Assembly: GCA_049366715.1 (NCBI GenBank) | Contig: JBMNCQ010000040.1 | Location: forward strand, 1-64,000 | Length of the DNA: 64,000 nt | Direction of reading: 5' to 3' | From: JBMNCQ01 sp049366715 | Lineage (GTDB): Bacteria; Bacillota; Peptococcia; Peptococcales; BICA1-8 | Notes under the pieces: generated by a model | Database searches by the model: none | What the model saw: only the letters and a program-made list of their open reading frames with translations | What the model was told of the DNA's origin: nothing | Position numbers and translations under genes: made by a program | Part shown: one piece after another, positions 8,820-17,131 of the stretch | How positions within the stretch are numbered: the first letter of the stretch is position 1 | How the letters are laid out: every line of letters starts with the position of its first letter

Positions 8820-9035
8820 ATGGATGTACTCTATACGACCATACCCTTAGATATTGTTATGGATGATAAGCAGGCAGAAGGAAACTATGCTTTTCAAGAT
8901 ATAGAATATCATGGTATAGAGATGCAGGTTGAAGCACTAAGCTGGAATAAATTTAAAATAATTCGTTTATACAGTACGGATCCGGTCCATTACTTAGATG
9001 AACGGTTACAACCAGGTTCAATAATTAGCTTCTAA
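8820..9035 (+). CDS. ylzJ: YlzJ-like small protein
   Basis: A 71-residue cytoplasmic protein with no signal peptide or membrane segment, starting immediately after the tepA stop codon. Size, the opening ending in PLDIV, and the position between tepA and the spoIIIE/ftsK gene match the YlzJ-like family. No biochemical function is assigned to that family. Close coupling suggests co-translation with tepA. Confidence 0.8.
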   Translation: MDVLYTTIPLDIVMDDKQAEGNYAFQDIEYHGIEMQVEALSWNKFKIIRLYSTDPVHYLDERLQPGSIISF

Positions 9036-9083
9036 ATATTATTAAAGCCTTCGGAAATTTTTCCGGAGGCTTTAATAATATTT
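9034..9083. terminator. Strong, probably bidirectional terminator
   Basis: The arms at 9034-9056 and 9061-9083 pair over 23 positions with one mismatch. AT-rich outer parts and the AAGCC(T)CGGA core make a very stable hairpin, and A/T tracts lie on both sides. It follows the ylzJ-like gene. Confidence 0.85.
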
Positions 9084-9117
9084 AGATATTTGATTAAAGA
9101 TGTGCTAAATTATAAAG

Positions 9118-9240
9118 GGCGGAATAATTTTCCCCGGGTTCTTTATAAAGTCCCGCTCATGAAGAGGTTTATCACCGGCGACGGTCTTTAGATGAAGGAT
9201 TTTTCCTGTCGCCGTTGAAATTTATTTATAAACCTTTAAA
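9118..9240 (+). other. Structured leader or small RNA candidate before ftsK
   Basis: The gap between the terminator at 9083 and ftsK has a possible promoter (TTTGAT at 9089-9094, TATAAA at 9111-9116). The following RNA has paired segments: GGGCGGAA with a GTCCCGCTC stretch, then AGGTTTAT with ATAAACCT and CGGCGAC with GTCGCCG, forming a long hairpin at about 9160-9236. It matches no riboswitch class I recognise. It could be an ftsK leader element or an independent RNA. Confidence 0.35.
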
Positions 9241-9296
9241 ATAAAATTTTCCTGAAAAGTTAATCTTAATTTTTTATTTCCCAAAGGGGTGTAATA

Positions 9297-11528
9297 ATGG
9301 CCAGAACAAAAAAACAGCAATTTAAAGATGAAATAAAAACTGAATTACTTGGTATTCTCTTAGTTGGAATTTCTATATATATATTCTGGATTATTTTTCA
9401 GAAACCGTCAGGTCCGTATCCGCTGCCGGAAGAAGGCGCAGGCATTTTCGGTAATTTTTTGCTCCGTGTATTAAGAGGCTTAGCAGGTGACGGCAAGATC
9501 CTGATCCCCGTTTTAATGCTGTTAACCGGAGTTAAAATCATGTACTACCGGATAAATATAAGTAAGACGCAATATATGATTACCGCAATTTTAATCCTGG
9601 CTTTTTTAGCGATCTGGAATTTATATAAATTACCCATCGAAGCCCAGGGTGATTTTCTTACAAACCTCAAAGATGGGGCCGGCGGCGGATTCCTCGGCGG
9701 ACTGGTAAGCTGGATTATCCTGAAAATATTCGGATTAGCCGGTTCGTATATTTTATTGGTTTCGATAAGTATTACTTGTGTATTGTTTCTAACGGGTGCT
9801 TCTTTAAAAGATATTTTTGCCAAAATTGTGTTTTCACTGGTTAAGATGCTGAATTCCGCTAAAGAACAATTAGCTGATTTTATTTTTACTACCGTTGAAG
9901 AACCAAATGAAAAAACTGAGCACAGCAAAAAAATTCCGGAAATCAGCAAAGACGAAGCTGGTGAGAATGCAACGCCTGTGATTATTAATCATTTTGAAAA
10001 TGAAGCAAAACCTGCCAAAGTTAAAAAAGAAGCGGAAGAGACGAACAATGTTATAGAATTCCCGCAAATTAAACAAGATAAGGTAGTAAATGAGGAGTTC
10101 GTACTGCCTAAAGTTGAACTGCTGGAAAAAATAAAACGGAGTGGAAACAGCTTGACTCAGAAGGATATCAACGGAAATATATTTTTACTGCAAAGCACTT
10201 TAGAGAGCTTTGGGGTAAAAGGCAAGGTTGTGCAGGTAAGTTGCGGCCCCTCTATTACCAGATATGAGTTTCAACCGGCGCCCGGTGTTAAAGTAAGCAG
10301 AATTGTTAATCTGGCAGATGATATTGCTTTGAGTTTAGCGGCAGCCGGGGTAAGAATTGAAGCCCCGATACCCGGCAAAGCAGCAATCGGAATTGAAGTT
10401 CCTAATCCTGAAATTGCCACTGTTAGTTTAAGGGAAGTTCTGGAAAGTACTGAATACAGAAATGCTCAGTCCAAGTTGACAGTAGCCCTGGGTAAAGATA
10501 TCGCGGGTAAACCTGTAATGGCTGATTTAGCTAAAATGCCCCATTTACTAATTGCCGGTTCGACGGGGTCAGGAAAAAGTGTCTGTATGAATGCCTTAAT
10601 TACAAGCATCTTATTCAAATCAAAACCGTCTGAAGTAAAAATATTAATGGTTGATCCTAAGATGGTGGAGTTAACAACTTATAACGGCATTCCCCATCTT
10701 ATCACACCTGTTGTAACGGATTCCAAAAAAGCTGCCTCCGCCTTAAGGTGGGCTGTGCACGAAATGGAAAACAGGTATGAGCTTTTTGCTTCGGCAGGGG
10801 TTAAAGATATTACCAGATATAATCAGGTAATTGCTGATGATGACAGTGTCAGCACTAATTATTTACCCTATATTGTTGTACTTATCGATGAACTGGCCGA
10901 TTTAATGATGGTGGCTCCTGCAGATGTTGAGGATGCCATTTGTAGACTGGCCCAAATGGCCAGAGCTGCAGGAATTCATCTTGTCGTGGCTACGCAAAGA
11001 CCTTCGGTAGATGTGATTACCGGGATCATAAAGGCAAATATCCCTTCCAGGATTGCCTTTGCAGTTTCATCCCAAACCGACTCCAGAACTATTCTTGATA
11101 TGAATGGTGCCGAAAAACTTCTGGGCAGAGGGGACATGCTGTTTTACCCTACAGGCTATCCTAAACCGGTAAGACTGCAGGGGGTTTATGTATCTGATAA
11201 TGACGTCGAGGAAATAGTGGGCTTTTTAAAGAAACAGGAGAAACCTGAATACAATGAGGAAATTGTTAATCAAGATGTGGAGATGAATAAACCGAAAATG
11301 GAAGATGATGATGATGAGTTAATTCCTGACGCAGCCAAGCTGTTTATTGAAAATGGACAGGCATCTATTTCGTTAATTCAAAGAAGATTCCGGGTTGGTT
11401 ATAATCGGGCAGCCAGAATAATTGATTTAATGGAAAAAAAAGGTATTATCGGCGGCTATGAAGGAAGTAAGCCCCGTCAGGTCTTAATTACAGTTGATGA
11501 CTATGAGCGATTATTCGGGAGCTATTAA
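9297..11528 (+). CDS. ftsK: DNA translocase FtsK/SpoIIIE
   Basis: Membrane-anchored, ATP-driven double-stranded DNA pump that clears chromosomes through the septum. In sporulating relatives it packages DNA into the forespore. The 743-residue protein has several N-terminal membrane helices (about residues 20-170), an acidic/lysine linker (about 190-270), the motor with Walker A GSTGSGKS (421-428) and Walker B-type VVLIDELADLMM, and a C-terminal winged-helix gamma domain (about 675-743) that reads oriented DNA motifs. Position after tepA and ylzJ matches spoIIIE. An AAAGGGGTG site lies 5' of the ATG. It is unclear whether this is the only FtsK-type protein in the genome. Confidence 0.95.
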   Translation: MARTKKQQFKDEIKTELLGILLVGISIYIFWIIFQKPSGPYPLPEEGAGIFGNFLLRVLRGLAGDGKILIPVLMLLTGVKIMYYRINISKTQYMITAILILAFLAIWNLYKLPIEAQGDFLTNLKDGAGGGFLGGLVSWIILKIFGLAGSYILLVSISITCVLFLTGASLKDIFAKIVFSLVKMLNSAKEQLADFIFTTVEEPNEKTEHSKKIPEISKDEAGENATPVIINHFENEAKPAKVKKEAEETNNVIEFPQIKQDKVVNEEFVLPKVELLEKIKRSGNSLTQKDINGNIFLLQSTLESFGVKGKVVQVSCGPSITRYEFQPAPGVKVSRIVNLADDIALSLAAAGVRIEAPIPGKAAIGIEVPNPEIATVSLREVLESTEYRNAQSKLTVALGKDIAGKPVMADLAKMPHLLIAGSTGSGKSVCMNALITSILFKSKPSEVKILMVDPKMVELTTYNGIPHLITPVVTDSKKAASALRWAVHEMENRYELFASAGVKDITRYNQVIADDDSVSTNYLPYIVVLIDELADLMMVAPADVEDAICRLAQMARAAGIHLVVATQRPSVDVITGIIKANIPSRIAFAVSSQTDSRTILDMNGAEKLLGRGDMLFYPTGYPKPVRLQGVYVSDNDVEEIVGFLKKQEKPEYNEEIVNQDVEMNKPKMEDDDDELIPDAAKLFIENGQASISLIQRRFRVGYNRAARIIDLMEKKGIIGGYEGSKPRQVLITVDDYERLFGSY

Positions 11529-11614
11529 TAATTTTTTAATATGACTACCGGAAGGGAATAAAATTCTTTTGTAGAATATGCACAATATAATTAAATATTT
11601 GGGGGTGGTAGTAT

Positions 11615-12382
11615 ATTAGCGGCATAGGTGAGATATTTAAAGACAAGCGCAGGGAAAAGGATTTATCGATATTGGATGTCGAACAGGGTACAAAAATCAG
11701 AGGTAAATATATCGAAGCAATTGAAGAAGAAAATTTTGATGTTTTACCAGGAAAAGTATATGTAAAAGGCTTTATAAAGTCATACGCTAAGTACTTAAAT
11801 ATTGAAAATAATGAAGAAATTAAAAGATTTTTGGAAAGTGATCAGGTCAAAGAGTTCCATAAAGAGGAGTTAATCAGTCCTCCCCCGATCGAAGTAAATA
11901 AAGGGTTAAGCAAGAAATATGTTACCATTATTTTAGCGGTATTCGCCATAGCTTTATTATTTGGAGTGCAAAGTATTTATTTGAAATATATCCAAAAACA
12001 GCCTCCGAAAAATCCTGAACAAACACCTAATTCAATAGATATCCCGAATGAACAGCCGGACCTACCTGAAGAAGTACCTGATACGCCCCCGGAATCCGAT
12101 GTTGCTAGCGAACCGGAAAATATCACGTTAAGCTTGAAGATCATTGATGTTGGTCAGCAAGAAGAAGCCTGCTGGATCCAAATTTATACAGACTCTGTTT
12201 TAAACTTTGAAGGGACCTTGTATGAAGGTGAGATAAAAAATATTGAGGCGCAGGATAAAGTGAAAATTACCTTAGGAAATGCCGGGGTTGTTGAATTAAA
12301 GCTGGGGACACAAGAATTGGGTATTCCCGGTAAGATTGGTGAAGTTATCACCAAGGAATTTACCAGGGATGATTTACAATAA
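11615..12382 (+). CDS. RodZ-like helix-turn-helix membrane protein, probable ATT start
   Basis: The product has a Cro/XRE-type N-terminal domain (IGEIFKDKRREKDLSILDVE...TKIRGKYIEAIEEENF), the FDVLPGKVYVKGFIKSYAKYL signature of RodZ/YmfM proteins, one transmembrane helix near residue 110, a proline/glutamate-rich linker, and a C-terminal beta domain (DUF4115-like). RodZ-type proteins link MreB-family filaments to the membrane. The complete helix-turn-helix is obtained only from the ATT at 11615, preceded by GGGGGTGG at 11601-11608. The next standard in-frame codon, TTG at 11672, has no ribosome site and would delete the first helices. Position between spoIIIE and pgsA corresponds to ymfM in B. 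subtilis. Confidence 0.87.
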   Translation: MSGIGEIFKDKRREKDLSILDVEQGTKIRGKYIEAIEEENFDVLPGKVYVKGFIKSYAKYLNIENNEEIKRFLESDQVKEFHKEELISPPPIEVNKGLSKKYVTIILAVFAIALLFGVQSIYLKYIQKQPPKNPEQTPNSIDIPNEQPDLPEEVPDTPPESDVASEPENITLSLKIIDVGQQEEACWIQIYTDSVLNFEGTLYEGEIKNIEAQDKVKITLGNAGVVELKLGTQELGIPGKIGEVITKEFTRDDLQ

Positions 12383-12384
12383 TT

Positions 12385-12421
12385 AAACCTCTCTATTATT
12401 TCAATAGAGAGGTTTTTCTTT
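12385..12421 (+). terminator. Terminator after RodZ-like gene
   Basis: AAACCTCTCTATT and AATAGAGAGGTTT form a perfect 13-bp stem with a 5-base loop, followed by TTCTTT. Confidence 0.9.
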
Positions 12422-12452
12422 CGCAGTTTCAGTGGCGATGAATAAGTTTTCT

Positions 12453-12482
12453 TTGACACTAAAAAATGGATGTAATATACTT
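12453..12482 (+). promoter_or_regulatory. Sigma-A promoter of rimO-pgsA-pgpA
   Basis: TTGACA at 12453-12458 and TATACT at 12477-12482 are spaced by 18 bases. The start of transcription would be near 12489, downstream of an in-frame ATG at 12432, which supports a later start for rimO. Confidence 0.65.
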
Positions 12483-12527
12483 AGTCTGATATCTTATATT
12501 AGGCTGACGGAAGGAGTATTTATACTT

Positions 12528-13865
12528 TTGGCAAAGGTTGCTTTTATTTCCTTAGGATGTCCCAAAAACTTAATCGATTCAGAAAATATGATTGCTTTAG
12601 TTGCTGAAGCGAAATTAGATATTACCAACAACCCTAAAGATGCAGAAGTAATTGTTGTGAATACGTGTGGTTTTATTAGCAGTGCTAAGGAAGAATCCAT
12701 TAATACCATTTTAGAAATGGCTGAATATAAAAAAGATAATTGTAAAGTCCTGGTTGCCGTAGGATGCCTTGTGCAAAAATATCATAAAGAGCTCCAAAAG
12801 GAGCTGCCGGAGATCGATGCATTTTTAGGAACCGATAATTATCATGAAATCGTAGATATCATTACAAAGGCTCTCGAAAAGCAAAAAATAATTAAAGTTA
12901 ATAAGGAACATACCGTAAATTATCCGGAACTTCCCAGAATCTTAACGACTCCCCGGCACTATGCCTATCTGAGGATAGCGGAAGGCTGTGATAATTGTTG
13001 TACCTTTTGTGCCATTCCCCAAATCCGGGGTCCTTATCGCAGCAGGCCGCAGGAAGATATCTTAAAGGAAGCAAAAAAATTAGTTAACAATGGTGTTAGG
13101 GAATTAATCTTGGTAGCTCAAGATACCACTCAATACGGGATAGATCTATACGGTGAGATAAAATTAGTTGAACTGCTCAAAAGGTTAGCCGGTATTGGTG
13201 AATTGCGCTGGATTCGTTTACTGTATTGTTATCCTAACGATTTTCCCGAGGAACTTATTCAACTGATGAAAATTGAGCCCAAAATCTGCAAATACCTGGA
13301 TCTGCCGTTACAACATGCGGATAATACGATTTTAAAAAAAATGGGCAGACATATCACCCAGGAAGAAATAAGGGAATTGATTGTTAAGCTAAGAAGCAAT
13401 ATTCCCGATATCACCATTAGGTCAACGTTTATTGTCGGTTTCCCGGGGGAGTCACAGGAAAATTTTAGAAATCTCTTGAATTTTTTACAAGATGCAGGAC
13501 TTGAACGGGTAGGAGCTTTTCCTTATTCCAGAGAAGATGATACTCCCGCTGGTAAAATGGCTTCTCAGATTAATCAGCAGACTAAGCAAAGCCGCTTAAA
13601 CAGATTAATGAAACTGCAAAAAGAGATTCTGCTGAAAAAACATGGTCAATATATCGGTTCCGATATAATCGTGCAGGTAGATGGTCCAAGCCAGGATATT
13701 AAAAACCTATGGATTTGCAGAAGTCAGGGTGAAGCACCGGATATCGACCCTGTTATTTTAGTTTTTTCCCTGGAACAACTCAGTCCAGGGCAGTTGCTGT
13801 CGGTAAAAATTACGCATTTACAAGATTTTGATCTAATAGGAGAGATAAATCGTGAACTTACCTAA
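12528..13865 (+). CDS. rimO: Ribosomal protein S12 methylthiotransferase RimO
   Basis: Radical-SAM enzyme that adds a methylthio group to the conserved aspartate of ribosomal protein S12. The N-terminal domain opens KVAFISLGCPKNLIDSE with the first cluster-binding cysteine. The radical-SAM motif is CDNCCTFC (Cys154, Cys158, Cys161), and a TRAM domain ends the protein. ISLGCPKN separates RimO from the related MiaB encoded at 48540. The start is uncertain: TTG at 12528 lies 11 bases after AAGGAG, and an in-frame ATA at 12522 lies 5 bases after it. The ATG at 12432 lies before the predicted transcription start. It overlaps pgsA by 14 bases. Confidence 0.93.
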   Translation: MAKVAFISLGCPKNLIDSENMIALVAEAKLDITNNPKDAEVIVVNTCGFISSAKEESINTILEMAEYKKDNCKVLVAVGCLVQKYHKELQKELPEIDAFLGTDNYHEIVDIITKALEKQKIIKVNKEHTVNYPELPRILTTPRHYAYLRIAEGCDNCCTFCAIPQIRGPYRSRPQEDILKEAKKLVNNGVRELILVAQDTTQYGIDLYGEIKLVELLKRLAGIGELRWIRLLYCYPNDFPEELIQLMKIEPKICKYLDLPLQHADNTILKKMGRHITQEEIRELIVKLRSNIPDITIRSTFIVGFPGESQENFRNLLNFLQDAGLERVGAFPYSREDDTPAGKMASQINQQTKQSRLNRLMKLQKEILLKKHGQYIGSDIIVQVDGPSQDIKNLWICRSQGEAPDIDPVILVFSLEQLSPGQLLSVKITHLQDFDLIGEINRELT

Positions 13866-14397
13866 TATGTTAACAATACTGAGAATAATTCTCGTGCCGG
13901 TTTTTATGCTGGTTTTGTTGGTTAAAATTCCTTACGGACAATTATTTGCAGCGGCAATCTTTATCATAGCTGCCAGCACTGACGGCTTAGATGGGTATAT
14001 AGCCAGAAAAAGAAAGCAGATTACAAACTTTGGGAAGATAATGGATCCCTTAGCGGATAAACTTTTGGTTTCCGCAGCATTAATTTCCTTAGTTCAGCTA
14101 GGGAAAATTTCCGGTTGGGTAGCTGTTATTATAATCGGCAGAGAATTTGCCGTGACCGGATTAAGATCCGTAGCAGTAGCTGAAGGTATTGTTATCGCAG
14201 CAAGTAAATTAGGTAAAATAAAAACAGTTTCACAGATTGTTGCTATTGTAGCCATTCTGATTAATGAATTTGTAATAGAGATTATCGGCTTGCCGCTGGG
14301 AGAATATTTAATTTATGTGGCAGTATTTTTTACTTTATATTCGGGCCTGGATTATTTTCGCAAAGCGGGCAAGTTTCTTAAGGTAGGATTAAAATGA
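13852..14397 (+). CDS. pgsA: CDP-diacylglycerol-glycerol-3-phosphate 3-phosphatidyltransferase
   Basis: Makes phosphatidylglycerol phosphate, the committed step to phosphatidylglycerol and cardiolipin, in the cytoplasmic membrane. The 181-residue multi-spanning protein has the CDP-alcohol phosphotransferase motif, with Asp44, Asp47, Ala-Arg at 51-52, Asp65 and Asp69 all present (DGLDGYIAR ... GKIMDPLAD). The GTG start follows TAGGAGAG. It overlaps rimO upstream and pgpA downstream (4 bases), so three gene products are translationally coupled. Confidence 0.95.
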   Translation: MNLPNMLTILRIILVPVFMLVLLVKIPYGQLFAAAIFIIAASTDGLDGYIARKRKQITNFGKIMDPLADKLLVSAALISLVQLGKISGWVAVIIIGREFAVTGLRSVAVAEGIVIAASKLGKIKTVSQIVAIVAILINEFVIEIIGLPLGEYLIYVAVFFTLYSGLDYFRKAGKFLKVGLK

Positions 14398-14822
14398 GAC
14401 CGGCTTTAATAAAATTTTTCGCTACAGGTTGCGGGACAGGTTATTTTAAGCCAGGTCCCGGCACCTGGGGTTCTTTATTTGCCCTGCTTATCTGGTTGAT
14501 CTATCCCGGGTCTGTTTTGCGAATCGTCAGTGCAGCTATTGGCGGCTTATACATTTGCCAAAAGGCCGAAATATTATTTGCTGAACATGATAGCCCCAGC
14601 ATTGTCTGGGATGAAATTGTCGGTATGTGGATAGCCCTGTGGCAAATACCTTTAATTCTCTATCCGCTGGCCTTTCTTTTATTTAGATTTTTAGATATCG
14701 TTAAACCATACCCCATTAATCATTTGCAGAAACTCCCCGGTGGATTAGGAATCATGATTGATGATATTATTGCCGGGCTTATCGCAAGATTAATATTGGT
14801 TTTAATTATGGTATTTTTATAG
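14394..14822 (+). CDS. pgpA: Phosphatidylglycerophosphatase A
   Basis: Removes the phosphate from phosphatidylglycerol phosphate, the step directly after PgsA. The 142-residue membrane protein shows the PgpA pattern: GCGTGYFKPGPGTWGSL near the N-terminus, IVWDEIVGMWIAL, and FRFLDIVKPYPI. The ATGA overlap with pgsA makes a sequential two-step unit. In B. subtilis the gene after pgsA is cinA, so pgpA and the two following genes are an insertion relative to that order. Confidence 0.93.
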   Translation: MRPALIKFFATGCGTGYFKPGPGTWGSLFALLIWLIYPGSVLRIVSAAIGGLYICQKAEILFAEHDSPSIVWDEIVGMWIALWQIPLILYPLAFLLFRFLDIVKPYPINHLQKLPGGLGIMIDDIIAGLIARLILVLIMVFL

Positions 14823-14846
14823 ACACGCTGTCAGGCGTGTTTTTTC
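14823..14846 (+). terminator. Terminator after pgpA
   Basis: ACACGC, TGTCAG and GCGTGT form a 6-bp stem-loop followed by six T residues, starting at the pgpA stop codon. Confidence 0.8.
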
Positions 14847-14918
14847 TTTCCATCAGTTTCATAAGGCAACAAGTTATAATCATTGGTATAATATAAGTCT
14901 GAAAAGGGGGGGAGGCAG

Positions 14919-15479
14919 ATGTTTAAATCCTACAAAAAAATAATGGTAAGTATATTTGTTTTTATTATTATGCTGGCTATTCTGATGGGCGTTTACCATT
15001 TCTATAAACAATATTTTGTCAACCAGCCTCTTTCGGTAACTTTGGATAATTCAGACTTTATTGCTGATTACACAATCGTTGAAGAAGGGGAAAAGCCGGT
15101 TTTACGGCTGGAACTGAATAAGACCCGGAATCTGCAGCATGATTTTCTTGATTTTTTGCATAACAGCCAGAAATTAATAGAAGAAAAAAGTTTAACTGTA
15201 GAAATAACTACCCGGCCCAATGAGTCTTTGTTAACAATGTATCAACAAATACATCCTGCTGTTTATGAAGCATTAGAAATAGGAAATTATACGTCCCTTC
15301 AGGACCGGCTGCAGAAAATTAATAAAGAGCTAATCCTTACCAGGGCCGAATTAGCAATTACTGATGATTTTCTCCTGTTACAACTGGAAGACGGTGATGC
15401 TTATTTATACTGTGTCTTTAATAAAGGTGAAAACAGCACTCCGAAAATATTAAATGTCATAGGGAGTGGTAAAGCATGA
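14919..15479 (+). CDS. Unknown single-pass membrane protein
   Basis: A 186-residue protein I do not recognise. Residues 1-7 are basic, residues 8-30 form one hydrophobic helix (an uncleaved anchor), and the rest is hydrophilic and probably outside the membrane. The region around residues 120-150 is helical and charged. AAGGGGGGGAGG precedes the ATG. It overlaps the next gene, a membrane AAA protease, by 4 bases (ATGA), so the two are likely co-translated. It may be an adaptor, inhibitor or substrate-recognition partner of the protease; that is inference from context. Confidence 0.75.
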   Translation: MFKSYKKIMVSIFVFIIMLAILMGVYHFYKQYFVNQPLSVTLDNSDFIADYTIVEEGEKPVLRLELNKTRNLQHDFLDFLHNSQKLIEEKSLTVEITTRPNESLLTMYQQIHPAVYEALEIGNYTSLQDRLQKINKELILTRAELAITDDFLLLQLEDGDAYLYCVFNKGENSTPKILNVIGSGKA

Positions 15480-16951
15480 AATTTGAAATAATCACTGGTA
15501 TGGTGCTGGCTTCTTTCGTATTCCTGTTTGTGATCGGGTATGATATAACCCCGTTGATCATTCTGGCCGTGTTAGGTATCATGTTTTATCTAATGGTACA
15601 AAGGAAAGGGCTCGTTAAGAATGAAAGCTTTCAAGAAGTAGCCGCAACAGGTAAGTTTAATTTTGAAAATATTGGCGGACAGGATGTTGCCAAACAAGAA
15701 TTGAAAGAAGCATTAGAATTTTTAATAAAATCAGATGATATCAATAAACGGGGCATCCGGCCTTTAAAAGGCATTTTGCTCACAGGACCCCCGGGAACAG
15801 GGAAAACTTTACTTGCTAAGGCTGCAGCAAACTATTCGGATGCAGTCTTTTTAGCAACATCAGGTGCTGAGTTTATTGAAATGTATGCAGGGGTTGGGGC
15901 TCAGCGGGTGAGAAAATTATTTCAATCGGCCCGGGAAAAAGCCAAAAAACAGCAAAGAAACAGAGCGATTATTTTTATTGATGAAATAGATGTTTTGGGG
16001 TCCCAGAGGGGAAGCCACGCCAGTCATATGGAATATGACCAGACATTAAACCAGTTTCTGGTTGAATTAGACGGATTAAGCGGCAATCAAGATATCAATA
16101 TTTTAGTAATTGGGGCGACGAACAGACCTGATTTATTGGATTCCGCCTTATTAAGACCCGGCAGGTTTGACCGGCAGGTTAAAGTTGATGTGCCGACTCT
16201 CACGGGAAGACTGGAGATTCTTAAGCTTCATACCGGCAATAAAAAGCTGTCGGCTGATGTCAACCTTGAGGAAATAGCCAAGGAAACTTACGGTTTTTCC
16301 GGAGCTCATTTGGAAAGTGTGTCCAATGAAGCCGCAATTCTTGCCTTGAGGGATAAAGCAGAGTCTATTGAGCAATCTCATTTTAAAGAAGCCATTGATA
16401 AGGTAATGTTAGGAGAAAAATTAGGTGATAAAGCGAATAAAAAAGTTCTGCAGAGAGTGGCAATCCACGAAGCCGGTCACGCCATTATCAGTGAGATTGT
16501 AAAGCCTGATTCAGTTTCCCAGGTAACGGTTACATCCAGAGGCAATGCCCTGGGTTATGTGAGGCAAAATCAAGAGGATAATGAAAAATTGTATACGGAG
16601 CTTGAATTGCGCAACCAAATAAAAGTTTGTCTGGCCGGTGCTGCAGCAGAAGTAGTCTGTTTAGGGAATAAAAGTACCGGGGCCGGGAATGACTTTAAAC
16701 AAGCTGTTAAGATCGCTAAGACCATAATAAATTGCGGACTGTCGTCTTTAGGAGTAATCTCGGAGGAAGACCTGCCTTCAGAAAAATTGAATTGTGTTTT
16801 GCAAGAAATGATTAAAGACGAAGAGCTTGAAGTTACCGGTATAATAAACCAGAATATTGCAAAACTCTTGGAAATCGCCGGTATTTTACAAGAACAGGAG
16901 AAAATATCCGGAGAAGTAATCAGAAAAGTACTCAATAATGACGCAGCATGA
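15476..16951 (+). CDS. Short FtsH-like membrane AAA+ zinc protease
   Basis: Membrane-bound ATP-dependent zinc protease of the FtsH superfamily. Two closely spaced hydrophobic segments (about residues 5-20 and 25-41) leave almost no extracytoplasmic loop, whereas canonical FtsH has a loop of about 70 residues. The AAA domain has Walker A GPPGTGKT (104-111), Walker B IIFIDEID (165-172) and the second region of homology with NRPDLLDSALLRPGRFDR. The metalloprotease domain has HEAGH (331-335). All catalytic residues appear intact, but at 491 residues it is shorter than standard FtsH (about 600-650). It is probably a paralogue beside a housekeeping FtsH encoded elsewhere. It is paired with the unknown membrane protein upstream. 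Confidence 0.9.
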   Translation: MKFEIITGMVLASFVFLFVIGYDITPLIILAVLGIMFYLMVQRKGLVKNESFQEVAATGKFNFENIGGQDVAKQELKEALEFLIKSDDINKRGIRPLKGILLTGPPGTGKTLLAKAAANYSDAVFLATSGAEFIEMYAGVGAQRVRKLFQSAREKAKKQQRNRAIIFIDEIDVLGSQRGSHASHMEYDQTLNQFLVELDGLSGNQDINILVIGATNRPDLLDSALLRPGRFDRQVKVDVPTLTGRLEILKLHTGNKKLSADVNLEEIAKETYGFSGAHLESVSNEAAILALRDKAESIEQSHFKEAIDKVMLGEKLGDKANKKVLQRVAIHEAGHAIISEIVKPDSVSQVTVTSRGNALGYVRQNQEDNEKLYTELELRNQIKVCLAGAAAEVVCLGNKSTGAGNDFKQAVKIAKTIINCGLSSLGVISEEDLPSEKLNCVLQEMIKDEELEVTGIINQNIAKLLEIAGILQEQEKISGEVIRKVLNNDAA

Positions 16952-16956
16952 ACTCG

Positions 16957-17008
16957 TGCACCCCAAATCTTAGCTGTTAGAGCCGGCATTTGGAGGTGCA
17001 TCTTTTTT
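16957..17008 (+). terminator. Terminator after FtsH-like gene
   Basis: TGCACCCCAAAT and ATTTGGAGGTGCA pair with one mismatch around a 19-base loop, followed by a run of six T. Confidence 0.8.
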
Positions 17009-17131
17009 ATCTTTATCCGAATCTTGTCAACTAGAAATGGGATGTTTAATAGATGCCAAGCGAAGGGGCTTTAGGCGATTAATTCTTATTGTGATAAAAT
17101 ACTAATTAAAGTTGATAAAGAGGTGAGGATA

